Shown here: positions 16,044 through 23,541 of the stretch, in pieces
Position numbering within the stretch: position 1 is the first letter of the stretch
How the letters are laid out: each line of letters opens with the position of its first letter
Source of the DNA: an uncultured Bifidobacterium sp.
GTDB lineage: Bacteria; Actinomycetota; Actinomycetes; Actinomycetales; Bifidobacteriaceae
Length of the DNA: 25,850 nucleotides
Assembly (NCBI RefSeq): GCF_959020145.1
Contig: NZ_CAUEQY010000016.1
Span: forward strand, 1-25,850
Direction of reading: 5' to 3'
Program-made: the position numbers and the translations under genes
The notes under the pieces: generated by a model
Database searches by the model: none
Told to the model about the DNA's origin: nothing
Seen by the model: the letters and a program-made list of their open reading frames with translations, nothing else

Positions 16044-17216
16044 CTACTCCTTGACAGATGGAGCGGAAGATGACGTTGCGGATACGGAGGCAGCCGATGT
16101 GCCACCTGCCGTGGCGATTACCTGCGTCGGCGCATCGGCAGCCATGGCAGTAGATTTACCCTGCTTATCGGCTCCAAGATCGGCAGGCTCCCAATCCCAA
16201 TCGTCATCATCGGCCACCTGCTTTGCCTTCTTACGGCGGTGACGGACCACCAATACGACCGTCAGTACAATCACGACGAGCGCAACGGCCGCCGCCACTA
16301 TCCACACCCAGACCGGCATGCTCTGATCCTGGACGTCAACATCCGTATCGGAATCATCCGGAACAGGAGCTTCAACGGCATTGATCTTCACCGGAAATTC
16401 CTTGGTCTGCGGCTGTCCATCGGAATTCTCATACGTCACCGTCAGTTTCGCCTCGGTTTCGCCGGGCTTGTCCGCAGTGAATGCGAATCCAATGGAGCCG
16501 GACGCGCCGGACGCCACATTGCCGACGTACTGCTTGGCCTGCGTGGCGGTGATACCGTCGCCTTCAACGCTCGCCTCGACATTGGAAACGTCGCCCTTGC
16601 CCTTGTTCACGTAATCCATGGTGATAGTAGTTTCCTCACCCGCGTTGACGATATTGGGCACCACTGGATCGTTCAATTCAAAACGATCAGGCTGCGAAAC
16701 GGGTACGGAAATTTTGATGTCGGAAGTGTTGGAGCTGCGTGCGGCACCGTCCACATACTCGTATTTGAAGCTGATGTCGATGCCCTGCGCGCCGTTTTTC
16801 GCACTGGCCAGTGTCTGCATCGGCACGGTCTGCGTCAACGCAGCTCCCGCATTCAGTGCATCGTAGTAGAACGTGTTCGTACCGCCGGAGATGGCAAAAT
16901 TCTCACCGCCGTCCACGGTGACCACCATGTTGCTCACCGCCACTTTGCCCATGTTTTGGAAGGTGAAACCGAGGTTGAAGGTGCTGCCGACCGCCACCGA
17001 CCCGTCGCCATAGGTGAAATTGGTGATAATGATGTTCGGCACCGGCCCAGCAATCTGCTCAACACTGTTGTCCGCTCCCGCACCCGGAGCATCGGAAGTA
17101 TTGGCGCCATCTTCGGCGAACGCCGTCGGCACGATGCATACCAACGTGATGGCGACCACCGCCAATAGTGAGATTGCCCCGTTGAGCAGTGTTGCGATTC
17201 TTGTGTTGTTGCCCAT
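16044..17216 (-). CDS. Secreted, membrane-anchored CARDB-like protein of an ABC system
   Basis: A 390-residue protein with a clear signal peptide (hydrophobic core about 10-30, probable cut after AFA at 34). Two beta-rich repeats at about 58-175 and 180-280 have the look of CARDB/COG1361 adhesion-type domains. A membrane helix (about 302-325) is followed by RHRRKKAK and a cytoplasmic tail with an acidic DDDDWDWE patch and a Ser/Ala/Thr-rich end. ATG 17216 is preferred because GAAGG stands seven bases before it; ATG 17240 has no ribosome site. It sits between the ATPase and permease genes, in the place where a MacA-like adaptor is often found, yet it is not a MacA-type protein. A role as extracellular sensor or substrate-binding partner is inferred. 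Confidence 0.8.
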   Translation of the reverse strand: MGNNTRIATLLNGAISLLAVVAITLVCIVPTAFAEDGANTSDAPGAGADNSVEQIAGPVPNIIITNFTYGDGSVAVGSTFNLGFTFQNMGKVAVSNMVVTVDGGENFAISGGTNTFYYDALNAGAALTQTVPMQTLASAKNGAQGIDISFKYEYVDGAARSSNTSDIKISVPVSQPDRFELNDPVVPNIVNAGEETTITMDYVNKGKGDVSNVEASVEGDGITATQAKQYVGNVASGASGSIGFAFTADKPGETEAKLTVTYENSDGQPQTKEFPVKINAVEAPVPDDSDTDVDVQDQSMPVWVWIVAAAVALVVIVLTVVLVVRHRRKKAKQVADDDDWDWEPADLGADKQGKSTAMAADAPTQVIATAGGTSAASVSATSSSAPSVKE

Positions 17217-17267
17217 GGAAGGCCCTTCTGTTGTCGTCATAGTTGTCGATATGCGTTGTCGTGAATG

Positions 17268-17993
17268 TTACGTAAGCCGGTCGCCGATGATGCGGCCGTC
17301 AAGAAGTGTGACGATGCGATCGGCGTATTGCGCCATATTGTCGTCATGTGTGACGAGCACGATGGTCTGGTTGAAATCGCGTGCGAACGAGCAAATCATA
17401 TCCATCACTTCGGTTTTGGTTTTGGAATCGAGATTGCCGGTCGGCTCGTCGGCGAATACCACTTGCGGACGTGTCACGAAAGCGCGGGCGATGCCAACGC
17501 GCTGCTGCTGACCGCCAGACATCTGGGTCGGATAATGGTTCATGCGTTTGCCAAGGCCGACCCGCTTGAGCATGGCACGCGCGATCGTCTCGCGTTTACG
17601 CTTCGGCACGCCTCGGAACATCAGTGGCATGGCCACATTCTCGATGGCATTGAGATTGGGCAGCAGATTGTACGACTGGAACACGAAGCCAAGGTGCTTC
17701 TGCCTGAATTCGGCCAGCTGCCGTTCGTCAAGCCTGCTGATGGGCACACCTGTGATACGTACACCACCTTTAGTTGGTTTTTCCATGCCGGCAAGCTGAT
17801 TGAGCAGGGTGGATTTACCGGATCCGGACTCGCCATAGATACAGCAAATCTGCCCTTGCGGAATGGCGAGATTGACACGTTCCAGTGCTACGACGGTCTC
17901 ATCGAGCACTGGATATTCCTTGCGTAGGTTTTTAACCTCGATAATGGGACCGCGACCGGTTTTCCCAGCGTTGGATGTGCTACCTACCGGCAC
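17268..17993 (-). CDS. MacB/LolD-type ABC transporter ATP-binding protein
   Basis: A 241-residue ATPase with Walker A GESGSGKST, Q-loop FVFQSYNLLP, signature MSGGQQQRVGIAR, Walker B VVFADEPTGNLDS and switch His in LVTHDD. The signature and EPTGNLDS motif place it in the MacB/LolD/FtsE branch, consistent with the FtsX-type permease two genes downstream. The start is GTG 17993, five bases after AGGAGG; the GTG at 17999 overlaps that ribosome site and is unlikely. It is the first gene of the three-gene unit, so its upstream space, with TGAAAC boxes, would hold the operon promoter. The HTH gene is divergent from it. Confidence 0.94.
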   Translation of the reverse strand: MPVGSTSNAGKTGRGPIIEVKNLRKEYPVLDETVVALERVNLAIPQGQICCIYGESGSGKSTLLNQLAGMEKPTKGGVRITGVPISRLDERQLAEFRQKHLGFVFQSYNLLPNLNAIENVAMPLMFRGVPKRKRETIARAMLKRVGLGKRMNHYPTQMSGGQQQRVGIARAFVTRPQVVFADEPTGNLDSKTKTEVMDMICSFARDFNQTIVLVTHDDNMAQYADRIVTLLDGRIIGDRLT

Positions 17994-18047
17994 ATTCACC
18001 TCCTCGTTTTCTGGGAATATGTTGATAATTGCTCCTAAGTCTAAAGT

Positions 18048-18300
18048 GTTTCACCGCGCTTCGCCACCCTTAAGGGAACACCCTGAAGCCACGGTCCGCG
18101 CGTGCCTGAAACTCGAAAACCGTTCAAGAAACCCCGCCTGAACGATATGGAACATGTTGTTTCATGCCAGAAACCCTTGTTTCGTGCCAAATGGCAGTGA
18201 ACCGTGAAACAACGAAAATACAATGAAGGCATCGCAACGAATCGAAAACGAAGCTGAACGGTTCCATACCATGAGGGGGACATCATGAAACGTCGTTTCA
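18048..18300. promoter_or_regulatory. Cluster of TGAAAC/GTTTCA boxes between an ABC operon and an HTH gene
   Basis: Six exact TGAAAC/GTTTCA hexamers lie at 18048, 18107, 18159, 18205, 18286 and 18295. Near-copies are GTTTCG at 18179 and GAAAC at 18128 and 18170. The densest part contains GTTTCATGCCA (18159-18169) and GTTTCGTGCCA (18179-18189), 20 bp apart. GTTGTTTCA (18156) and TGAAACAAC (18205) form an outer inverted repeat. The last two hexamers make the palindrome TGAAACGTCGTTTCA across the HTH start codon. A separate perfect palindrome, CCCTTAAGGG, lies at 18067-18076. Chance would give about 0.1 such hexamer here. The arrangement suggests binding sites for a regulator. Confidence 0.65.
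18219..18224 (+). promoter_or_regulatory. Candidate -10 element of the HTH gene
   Basis: TACAAT matches the consensus at five of six positions and lies 61 bases before the ATG. The -35 region is poor (GTGAAC, 16 bp upstream) and is framed by TGAAAC-type boxes, as expected for a regulated or self-repressed promoter. Confidence 0.4.
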
Positions 18301-18716
18301 CACAAGCGGAGGTCTACTACCTCAACACCCTGCCCGCGGTGGAGCGGGCATCGATGGACCGCATCACCTATTCGAGGGATTTCCAGGTGCGTTGCATGGC
18401 GCAATATCTGCGGGGCAACGGACCGACTAGCATCTTTGCCAGCGCGGGACTCAATCCGAAGATCGTGGGCAGCAAGCGCATCGAACGCGCCATCGCACGT
18501 TGGAAGGCCGATCCGCAGATCATGCTGGAGGCGCAGTCGTTCGCCAATGAAGCCGCGGCCGATCAACGCGACCTGCTCGTCATCTCCCAATCCATGACCA
18601 TCGCATGGCTGGAGAAGAAAGTCATGGATCTGCAGAAACAGATCCAATCCGTGAAGCAGCATGAGGCGGAACGCCCGTCCATGCCGGCCCACGGGGCGCT
18701 CATCGGACTGGAATAG
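18285..18716 (+). CDS. Stand-alone HTH protein resembling IS3-type transposase OrfA
   Basis: A 143-residue protein beginning at ATG 18285 behind GAGGGGG. Residues about 27-76 (ITYSRDF...ARWKAD) resemble the helix-turn-helix of IS3/IS150-type OrfA proteins, including the opening that commonly reads ITYS/TxEFK and the closing ARW. Residues about 101-129 look like a short coiled coil (WLEKKVMDLQKQI), which in OrfA proteins mediates oligomerisation. No OrfB (DDE integrase) frame and no clear element ends lie nearby, so this is not an intact insertion sequence. It may be a domesticated DNA-binding protein. It is divergent from the ABC operon, and its start codon lies inside a TGAAAC palindrome, which fits autoregulation. 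Function is inferred only. Confidence 0.72.
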   Translation: MKRRFTQAEVYYLNTLPAVERASMDRITYSRDFQVRCMAQYLRGNGPTSIFASAGLNPKIVGSKRIERAIARWKADPQIMLEAQSFANEAAADQRDLLVISQSMTIAWLEKKVMDLQKQIQSVKQHEAERPSMPAHGALIGLE

Positions 18717-18743
18717 CGTCCAGAAGCGTTCCCATGACAAGAT

Positions 18744-18767
18744 GTGCGTCGTGGTACGGCGACGCAC
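18744..18767. repeat. First of three hairpins downstream of the HTH gene
   Basis: GTGCGTCG (18744-18751) pairs with CGACGCAC (18760-18767) across an 8-nt loop. It starts 28 bases after the HTH gene stop and could act as its terminator, although no T-run follows. Confidence 0.6.
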
Positions 18768-18776
18768 CCATACGCG

Positions 18777-18842
18777 ATCCCTCCTTCCATCGTTTCCGCA
18801 TTCTCCGTCACATTCACGCGGCTCCCCGATGGAAGGAGGGAT
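18777..18842. repeat. Second hairpin: 16-bp perfect inverted repeat
   Basis: ATCCCTCCTTCCATCG (18777-18792) is exactly complementary to 18827-18842, with a 34-nt spacer. The long spacer is unusual for an intrinsic terminator. On the plus strand the right arm carries GGAAGGAGGG, which looks like a ribosome-binding sequence, but no reading frame follows it at a sensible distance. Confidence 0.75.
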
Positions 18843-18848
18843 TCGTTT

Positions 18849-18894
18849 CGTCTTTGGCCGCATACCCCGCGATTGGCGCATGCGGCCAAAGACG
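18849..18894. terminator. Third hairpin: 15-bp perfect stem at the 3' end of the SPFH gene
   Basis: CGTCTTTGGCCGCAT (18849-18863) pairs perfectly with 18880-18894 over a 16-nt loop. It starts 18 bases beyond the SPFH stop on that gene's strand and is the best candidate for its transcript end. The following bases are A-rich, not T-rich, so it may act as a 3' stabiliser or with a protein factor. Confidence 0.6.
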
Positions 18895-18912
18895 CCATTC
18901 GATCAATATTCG

Positions 18913-19869
18913 TCAGATACGCGGCACCGATGGGGCGGCCGTATGGGACGGCTTCGGCGTGTACGCGCTCCGTTCCGCGGTCTCGTTGGCCGTCATCATG
19001 GCCTGGGTGATCTGGCTGTACATGTCCTGGTATCCGCCGGGGGTGGATGCGGGCAGCACCACGGTCTTGGCATTGTTGGATTCGCTCAAGGAGCGCAGCA
19101 CGTCGAGGTACTGGTTAAACAGCACCACATTGTTCACGTCACTGATGTTCATGCCGACAGCCTGCAGGCTCTTGATCTGGTCGACGATACCGTTGGCGAT
19201 CTCGCGACGGTAGTTGGCCTGACCTTCACCCTGAAGACGGGTCTTCTCCGCTTCAGCAGCGGCTTGGGTCTCAATCTGGATGCGCTGGGCCTCGGCGCGC
19301 TGCCGGGTGGCCTCCTTCTCACGCTGGGCTGCGTTGATGGAATCCATGGCATTCTTGACCTGCGGGCTCGGGTCAATGGCAGTGATCAGGGTCTTGACCA
19401 CGGTGAAGCCGAAGCGGGACATCTCGTTGCCGACGGTCTTCTGCACGTCGAAGGCCACATCATCCTTACGGGCGAAAGCATCATCGAGGCTCAACGCAGG
19501 AATGGCGGAACGCAGGGCGTCTTCCATGTAGGAGCGCAACTGGCCGGCCGGATCGCGCAACTCATAGTAAGCGGTGGCAACGTTCTCCGGATTCACACGG
19601 AACTGGGTGGAGGCGACGACCGTGACGAACACATTGTCGAGGGTTTTGGTCTCCAGCTGCACGTTGAGCTGGTTGACGCGCATGTTGGTTTTCATGGCGA
19701 TACGGTCCACGAACGGGATACGGATGTGGATGCCCGCGAACTGCACCTTGTTGAACTTGCCGAAACGTTCGATGATGTAGGCCTGCTGCTGCGGCACGAT
19801 GAACAACGTGGACAGGAACAGGAACGCGATGATCAGCGCAATGACAAGGAGCGCTACAAGGAACGGCAT
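18913..19869 (-). CDS. SPFH/stomatin-like membrane protein
   Basis: A 318-residue protein with one N-terminal membrane helix (about 3-27) followed by the SPFH/band 7 domain (about 28-200; FIVPQQQAYIIERFGKF, ETKTLDNVFVTV and RSAIPALSLDDAFARKD are typical). A charged coiled-coil region (about 190-250, INAAQREKEATRQRAEAQR) and a low-complexity tail complete it. Such proteins form ring-like oligomers on membranes and help organise microdomains or control proteases. ATG 19869 has GAAGGGAG seven bases upstream. The usual NfeD-type partner is not adjacent. The HTH gene converges on it across three hairpins, and its own upstream region carries a 7-bp inverted repeat. Confidence 0.93.
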   Translation of the reverse strand: MPFLVALLVIALIIAFLFLSTLFIVPQQQAYIIERFGKFNKVQFAGIHIRIPFVDRIAMKTNMRVNQLNVQLETKTLDNVFVTVVASTQFRVNPENVATAYYELRDPAGQLRSYMEDALRSAIPALSLDDAFARKDDVAFDVQKTVGNEMSRFGFTVVKTLITAIDPSPQVKNAMDSINAAQREKEATRQRAEAQRIQIETQAAAEAEKTRLQGEGQANYRREIANGIVDQIKSLQAVGMNISDVNNVVLFNQYLDVLRSLSESNNAKTVVLPASTPGGYQDMYSQITQAMMTANETAERSAYTPKPSHTAAPSVPRI

Positions 19870-19898
19870 GGCATTACTCCCTTCTTTGGTTTCTCTTT

Positions 19899-19921
19899 AA
19901 AGGTCTTGTCGCATGACCTTT
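19899..19921. promoter_or_regulatory. Inverted repeat upstream of the SPFH gene
   Basis: AAAGGTC (19899-19905) and GACCTTT (19915-19921) are perfect inverted repeats with a 9-nt spacer, starting 30 bases before the SPFH start. They could be a repressor site or a leader hairpin. The remaining part of this 279-base gap to metB holds no gene that I can support. Confidence 0.35.
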
Positions 19922-20059
19922 CGTAGGTTCTGCAACCATTGCCGAACCCGAGTAAAAATTTACCAAAGAATGCAATCGTATGCAGACAATGTCCGCGAGC
20001 TGGGCAAGAGCCGTCCACGAACCAACCATCGCCTGTCCAGGAGATGACCCACATACGCC

Positions 20060-20101
20060 CACGAGCCGGACAGAGGGGCGCTTTCCCCTGTCCGGCTCGT
20101 G
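20060..20101 (-). terminator. Strong GC-rich hairpin downstream of the metB-like gene
   Basis: CACGAGCCGGACAG (20060-20073) pairs perfectly with 20088-20101, and three or four further G-C pairs follow after a bulged A, leaving a very small loop. It lies 48 bases beyond the stop of the metB-like gene. No T-run follows on that strand, but stability alone suggests a transcript end. Confidence 0.65.
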
Positions 20102-20148
20102 AGATGGCATGCCAGTTAATATTCAAATCCCTATCGATGGCAAAACTT

Positions 20149-21384
20149 TCAGGCATATACGTGTTGCGCGAAGGTGAACAGACTCTCGCCGGCATGACGG
20201 TTGAGATAGTGCTCATACGCGATGTCGAAAGCCTGGCCGAGATCCTCGATGAGGTCCTGCTTGTCTTCGATGCCGACTGCGAGGCGTACCAGTTCGTCGG
20301 TGATGCCGACCTTCAGACGCTCCTCGCGCGGCAGTTCGAAATGCGTCATGCGGCACGGCAGTTCGGCAAGCGATTCCACCGCGCCCAGAGACACCGCCAA
20401 ACGGAAGATATGCAGGTTGTCGAGCACGTCCGCAGGGTCGACGCCCGGCACCACTTCGAAGCTCAGTACGGCGCCGCCGCCCTTGAGACCGTTGGAGGCC
20501 AGCTCGTATTCGTGGCCGGGCAGTCCCGGATAATGCACGGACTTGACCAACGGGTGCAGCAGCAGATAGCTGGAAATCGCACGCGCGTTCTCCTGCTGAC
20601 GGTCCATGCGCAAGGCGAGCGTCTGGATGCCGCGACGCACCGAATCGCATTCGTTCGGCGCGAGCACGCCGCCCAAACGGTTCTGCGCGAAGTAGACGCG
20701 CTTGCCCAGCTCATCGTCCTTGACCACCACGAGGCCGGCGTTGACTTCGGAATGGCCGGCCAGATACTTGGTGGCGGAATGGATGACGATGTCGGCGCCT
20801 TGGTCGAGCGGCTGCTGCAGATACGGGGTGACGAATGTGTTGTCGACGATGGCGATCGCGCCATGACGGTGGGCGATTCCGGCAATGGCCGTCACGTTGT
20901 TGACTTGCAGAAGCGGGTTGGTGAGCACTTCGAAATACACGGCCTTGGCCGGACATCCATGCGCATTGCCCTTGGCGGATTCGCCGGACACCGCCGCATC
21001 GAGCGCCTTGTAATCGGTGGTGTCCACTTCCTCTACGATGACGCCCCAGCGTTCGAAATACTCGTGGAACAGCGAGTAGGTGCCGCCGTAGATGTTCTTG
21101 CCGACGACGATGCGGTCGCCTGGCTGGAAGATCGACAGCACCGCGTGGATGGCGGCCAGGCCGGAACCGAACGCGAAACCGCGCGTGCCATGCTCCAGCT
21201 GCGCGATCTGCTTCTCCAGGAACTCGCGGGTCGGGTTGCCGCTGCGCGCGTAATCCCAACGGGGCATGGCCTCGACCGATTCGAAAGCATAAGTGGACGA
21301 GTTGTAGATCGGCGGATTCACGGCTCCGGTGTTGTTGTCGTTGACCGGCAGTCCGTGGACGAGCTGAGTGTTGAATCTGGTCAT
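20149..21384 (-). CDS. metB: Cystathionine gamma-synthase-family PLP enzyme
   Basis: A 411-residue Cys/Met-metabolism PLP enzyme. YARSGNPTRE is the family's active-site stretch, GSGLAAIHAVL the phosphate-binding region, VDNTFVTPYLQQP precedes the catalytic site, and K206 in HSATKYLAGHS is the PLP lysine. In this family the same fold catalyses cystathionine gamma-synthase, gamma-lyase, beta-lyase or O-acylhomoserine sulfhydrylase reactions, and sequence reading cannot settle which. Gamma-synthase (O-succinyl- or O-acetylhomoserine plus cysteine to cystathionine) is my first choice. ATG 21384 follows GAGGGGG and matches the family N-terminus; the longer frame to 21429 is rejected. An amino acid ABC importer is encoded upstream on the same strand, but a terminator separates them. 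Confidence 0.87.
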   Translation of the reverse strand: MTRFNTQLVHGLPVNDNNTGAVNPPIYNSSTYAFESVEAMPRWDYARSGNPTREFLEKQIAQLEHGTRGFAFGSGLAAIHAVLSIFQPGDRIVVGKNIYGGTYSLFHEYFERWGVIVEEVDTTDYKALDAAVSGESAKGNAHGCPAKAVYFEVLTNPLLQVNNVTAIAGIAHRHGAIAIVDNTFVTPYLQQPLDQGADIVIHSATKYLAGHSEVNAGLVVVKDDELGKRVYFAQNRLGGVLAPNECDSVRRGIQTLALRMDRQQENARAISSYLLLHPLVKSVHYPGLPGHEYELASNGLKGGGAVLSFEVVPGVDPADVLDNLHIFRLAVSLGAVESLAELPCRMTHFELPREERLKVGITDELVRLAVGIEDKQDLIEDLGQAFDIAYEHYLNRHAGESLFTFAQHVYA

Positions 21385-21481
21385 GGTGCGCACCCCCTCG
21401 GTGTGGTTTCCCTGCCGCGTGCCGTTCACGCGATCGCTGGTTCCTACTTAACCGTGTCTTGGAAAGCGCCACGCGCCGGAG

Positions 21482-21511
21482 ATTATCGACGTTGCTTATA
21501 CAACGTGCGAA
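21482..21511 (-). promoter_or_regulatory. Probable metB promoter with internal palindrome
   Basis: On the minus strand, TTCGCA (21506-21511) and GATAAT (21482-21487) are spaced by 18 bp, a good vegetative promoter about 100 bases before the metB ATG. ACGTTG-N6-CAACGT (21489-21506) fills the spacer exactly, the classic place for a repressor operator. The rest of the 328-base gap up to the binding-protein gene holds the terminator at 21631 and a second hairpin; I see no gene in it. Confidence 0.55.
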
Positions 21512-21630
21512 TCGCCATAGCGTTTATTTATGAGGGGTTATCGGATGGTACGAAACCTCCGGAAACATACACCCGCGTGGACTGTAAACGGTTTCGAAGG
21601 ATGTGACATAACCGGCCCGGAATCGGCATG

Positions 21631-21665
21631 AAAAAGCCTTCCGCGGCGTGTGCCACGAAAGGCTT
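21631..21665 (-). terminator. Intrinsic terminator of the amino acid transporter operon
   Basis: Read on the minus strand, AAGCCTT (rc of 21659-21665) pairs with AAGGCTT (rc of 21634-21640), an inner TGGC/GCCG stem lies within, and a TTTTTC run follows. It lies 48 bases after the stop of the binding-protein gene and separates it from the metB-like gene. Confidence 0.85.
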
Positions 21666-21681
21666 GGAAACAGGATTGACG

Positions 21682-21698
21682 GACGGCAGCCTGCCGTC
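21682..21698. repeat. Small hairpin after the binding-protein gene
   Basis: GACGGCA (21682-21688) pairs with TGCCGTC (21692-21698) across a 3-nt loop, 15 bases past the stop. It precedes the true terminator and may add to transcript-end stability. Confidence 0.5.
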
Positions 21699-21712
21699 AG
21701 GTCAGGCGATTG

Positions 21713-22618
21713 TCAGAGCTTGCCGCCTTCGACCACAATGTCATCCGGGTCGACATCGGAACCGTACACCGGCTTCAAAGTCTCCTCGTAATCCTTGTGG
21801 AAGAAGTTCTCCTTGCCGAGCTTCACGATCTCGTCGTTGATCCAGTTGAGCAGCTCCTTGTTGCCCTTCTGCACGGCCGGCGCGATGGTGTCTTCGTCAC
21901 CGAGCTTGGTGATGCCCACCTTGAAGCCCTTGTTGGTCTTGGCCCAGGCCAGCACCTCGGTGTTGTCGGTGGAGAAGGCGTCGCCACGGCCGTCGAGCAG
22001 CGCGTTGTAGGCGTCGGCGTACTGGTCGTACTTCTGCAGCTTGACGTCGGGTTCGTTCTTCTCGAAGTAGCTTTCGGCGGTGGTGCCCTTGGCGATGATC
22101 AGCGTCTTGCCCTTGAGCTGGCTCACGTCGGTGATTTCGGCGTTCTCCGGGGAGACCACGCCGAGCGCGACCTTCATGTACGGCTTGGCGAAGTCGACCT
22201 TCTCCTTGCGCTCGTCGGTGACGGTGAAGTTGGCCAGCGTGATGTCCACCTTGTTGGACGTGAGCACATCCACACGGGCGGCCGGATCGACGGACGTGTA
22301 CTTGACCTTCACGCCCAGATCCTTGGCGAGACGCTCGGCGAAGACGATGTCGTAGCCGGCGTTCTTGCCGTCCTTGTCGATGTAGCCGAACGGGGCCTTG
22401 TCGGAGAAGACGGCCACTTTGAGCACGCCGGACTTCTTGATCTCGTCCAGGGAGCGGGCGGTCACCTTGGACGTGGTGGCGCCGCCGTTGGAGGCGTTGT
22501 TCTCCTCGCTCGGGGTGGCGGCGTTGGGACCGCAGGCAGCCACGGAGGCGGCCATGATCAACGCGGCCGATGCGGCCACGATGCTCTTGATTGTCTTGTT
22601 GATGATTGATGCGGTCAT
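21713..22618 (-). CDS. Amino acid ABC transporter substrate-binding lipoprotein
   Basis: A 301-residue family 3 extracellular solute-binding protein. The N-terminal signal ends in the lipobox SVAAC, so C29 would be lipid-modified and the protein anchored to the outer membrane face. A Ser/Asn/Gly-rich linker (30-50) leads into the binding fold: GVLKVAVFSDKAPFGYID, VDPAARVDVLTSNKVD (the Arg that usually holds the amino acid carboxylate) and ERKEKVDFAKPY. The family takes up polar amino acids such as glutamate, glutamine, cystine or arginine; which one is not decidable here. ATG 22618 follows GAGAGGAG. It is the last gene of the importer operon, 44 bases after the ATPase, and is closed by a terminator. 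Confidence 0.93.
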   Translation of the reverse strand: MTASIINKTIKSIVAASAALIMAASVAACGPNAATPSEENNASNGGATTSKVTARSLDEIKKSGVLKVAVFSDKAPFGYIDKDGKNAGYDIVFAERLAKDLGVKVKYTSVDPAARVDVLTSNKVDITLANFTVTDERKEKVDFAKPYMKVALGVVSPENAEITDVSQLKGKTLIIAKGTTAESYFEKNEPDVKLQKYDQYADAYNALLDGRGDAFSTDNTEVLAWAKTNKGFKVGITKLGDEDTIAPAVQKGNKELLNWINDEIVKLGKENFFHKDYEETLKPVYGSDVDPDDIVVEGGKL

Positions 22619-22662
22619 GGTTACTCCTCTCTTGTACGGATGACTGCTATCAAAACTTGCGA

Positions 22663-23541
22663 TTACTCGGCGGAAGTTCCCGTCGGTTCCGTCGGCGTTT
22701 CCGCCGGCCTACGATGCCTGTCGAATTCGAACGTGTGCAAGAAACGCTTGGCACGCTCGGTTTTCGGATTGGTGAAGAACGCTTCGGCGTCGTCGGATTG
22801 TTCAACGATGCCGCCGTCCTCCAGCATGATCACCTGGTCGGCGATGGCTCGTGCGAATTGCATCTCGTGCGTCACGATGAGCATGGTCTGGCCGGAATCG
22901 GCGAGTTCCAGCATCACGTCAAGCACCTCGCGCACCATTTCCGGATCAAGCGCGGCGGTGACCTCGTCGAACAGCAGCACTTCCGGATGCAGGATCAGCG
23001 CACGGCAGATGGCCACGCGCTGGCGTTGGCCTCCGGACAGCTCATGCGGCCAGGCATCCTTGCGGTCGGCGAGTCCGACGCGTTCCAGCAGAGCGATGGC
23101 TTCCTTCTCGACCTCCGCCTTGTCGCGCTTCTGCACGAGCGTCGGAGCGAGCGTGATGTTGCCGAGCACGGTTTTGTTGGGGAACAGGTCGTAGCTTTGG
23201 AACACCATGCCGACACGCGTGCGCAGCTCGCTGCCGCGCTTGCTGCGGCCGGCCGATTCGGTGCCCGGCTTGCCGGTTTCGATAATCTCGCCGTTCAGCG
23301 CGATGGTGCCGCCCTGAATCGGCTCAAGACCTGCGATGGTGCGCAGCAACGTCGACTTGCCCGATCCGGACGGGCCGACGATGACGAACACCTTGCCATG
23401 GGGCACGTCGAAGGAGATGTCGTCCAGCACTGGCTTGTCGGCATTGGCGTACCGCTTGACCAGATGCCTGATTTCAAGGCTTGTCTGCGATTTCCCGCTG
23501 TTTTGCGCGGTCTGCGTAACCTGTTCAGCCTGCTCAGTCAT
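22663..23541 (-). CDS. Polar amino acid ABC transporter ATP-binding protein
   Basis: A 292-residue ATPase of the GlnQ/HisP type. Walker A is GPSGSGKST, the Q-loop MVFQSYDLFPNKTVL, the signature LSGGQRQRVAICRAL, Walker B VLLFDEVTAALDPE and the switch His lies in IVTHEM. The DEVTAALDPE variant and the MVFQSYDLFP loop are typical of polar amino acid importers. An extra N-terminal stretch (about 20 residues) and a Pro/Thr-rich C-terminal tail (from about 275) lie outside the conserved core. A short charged insertion around residues 90-107 separates the beta strands before the Q-loop. The start overlaps the permease stop by eight bases, so the genes are translationally linked. Confidence 0.95.
   Translation of the reverse strand: MTEQAEQVTQTAQNSGKSQTSLEIRHLVKRYANADKPVLDDISFDVPHGKVFVIVGPSGSGKSTLLRTIAGLEPIQGGTIALNGEIIETGKPGTESAGRSKRGSELRTRVGMVFQSYDLFPNKTVLGNITLAPTLVQKRDKAEVEKEAIALLERVGLADRKDAWPHELSGGQRQRVAICRALILHPEVLLFDEVTAALDPEMVREVLDVMLELADSGQTMLIVTHEMQFARAIADQVIMLEDGGIVEQSDDAEAFFTNPKTERAKRFLHTFEFDRHRRPAETPTEPTGTSAE

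Noticed and set aside
18285..18894. Complete IS3-type insertion sequence around the OrfA-like gene
   Set aside because: No OrfB integrase frame, no frameshift window and no matching terminal inverted repeats at the two sides.
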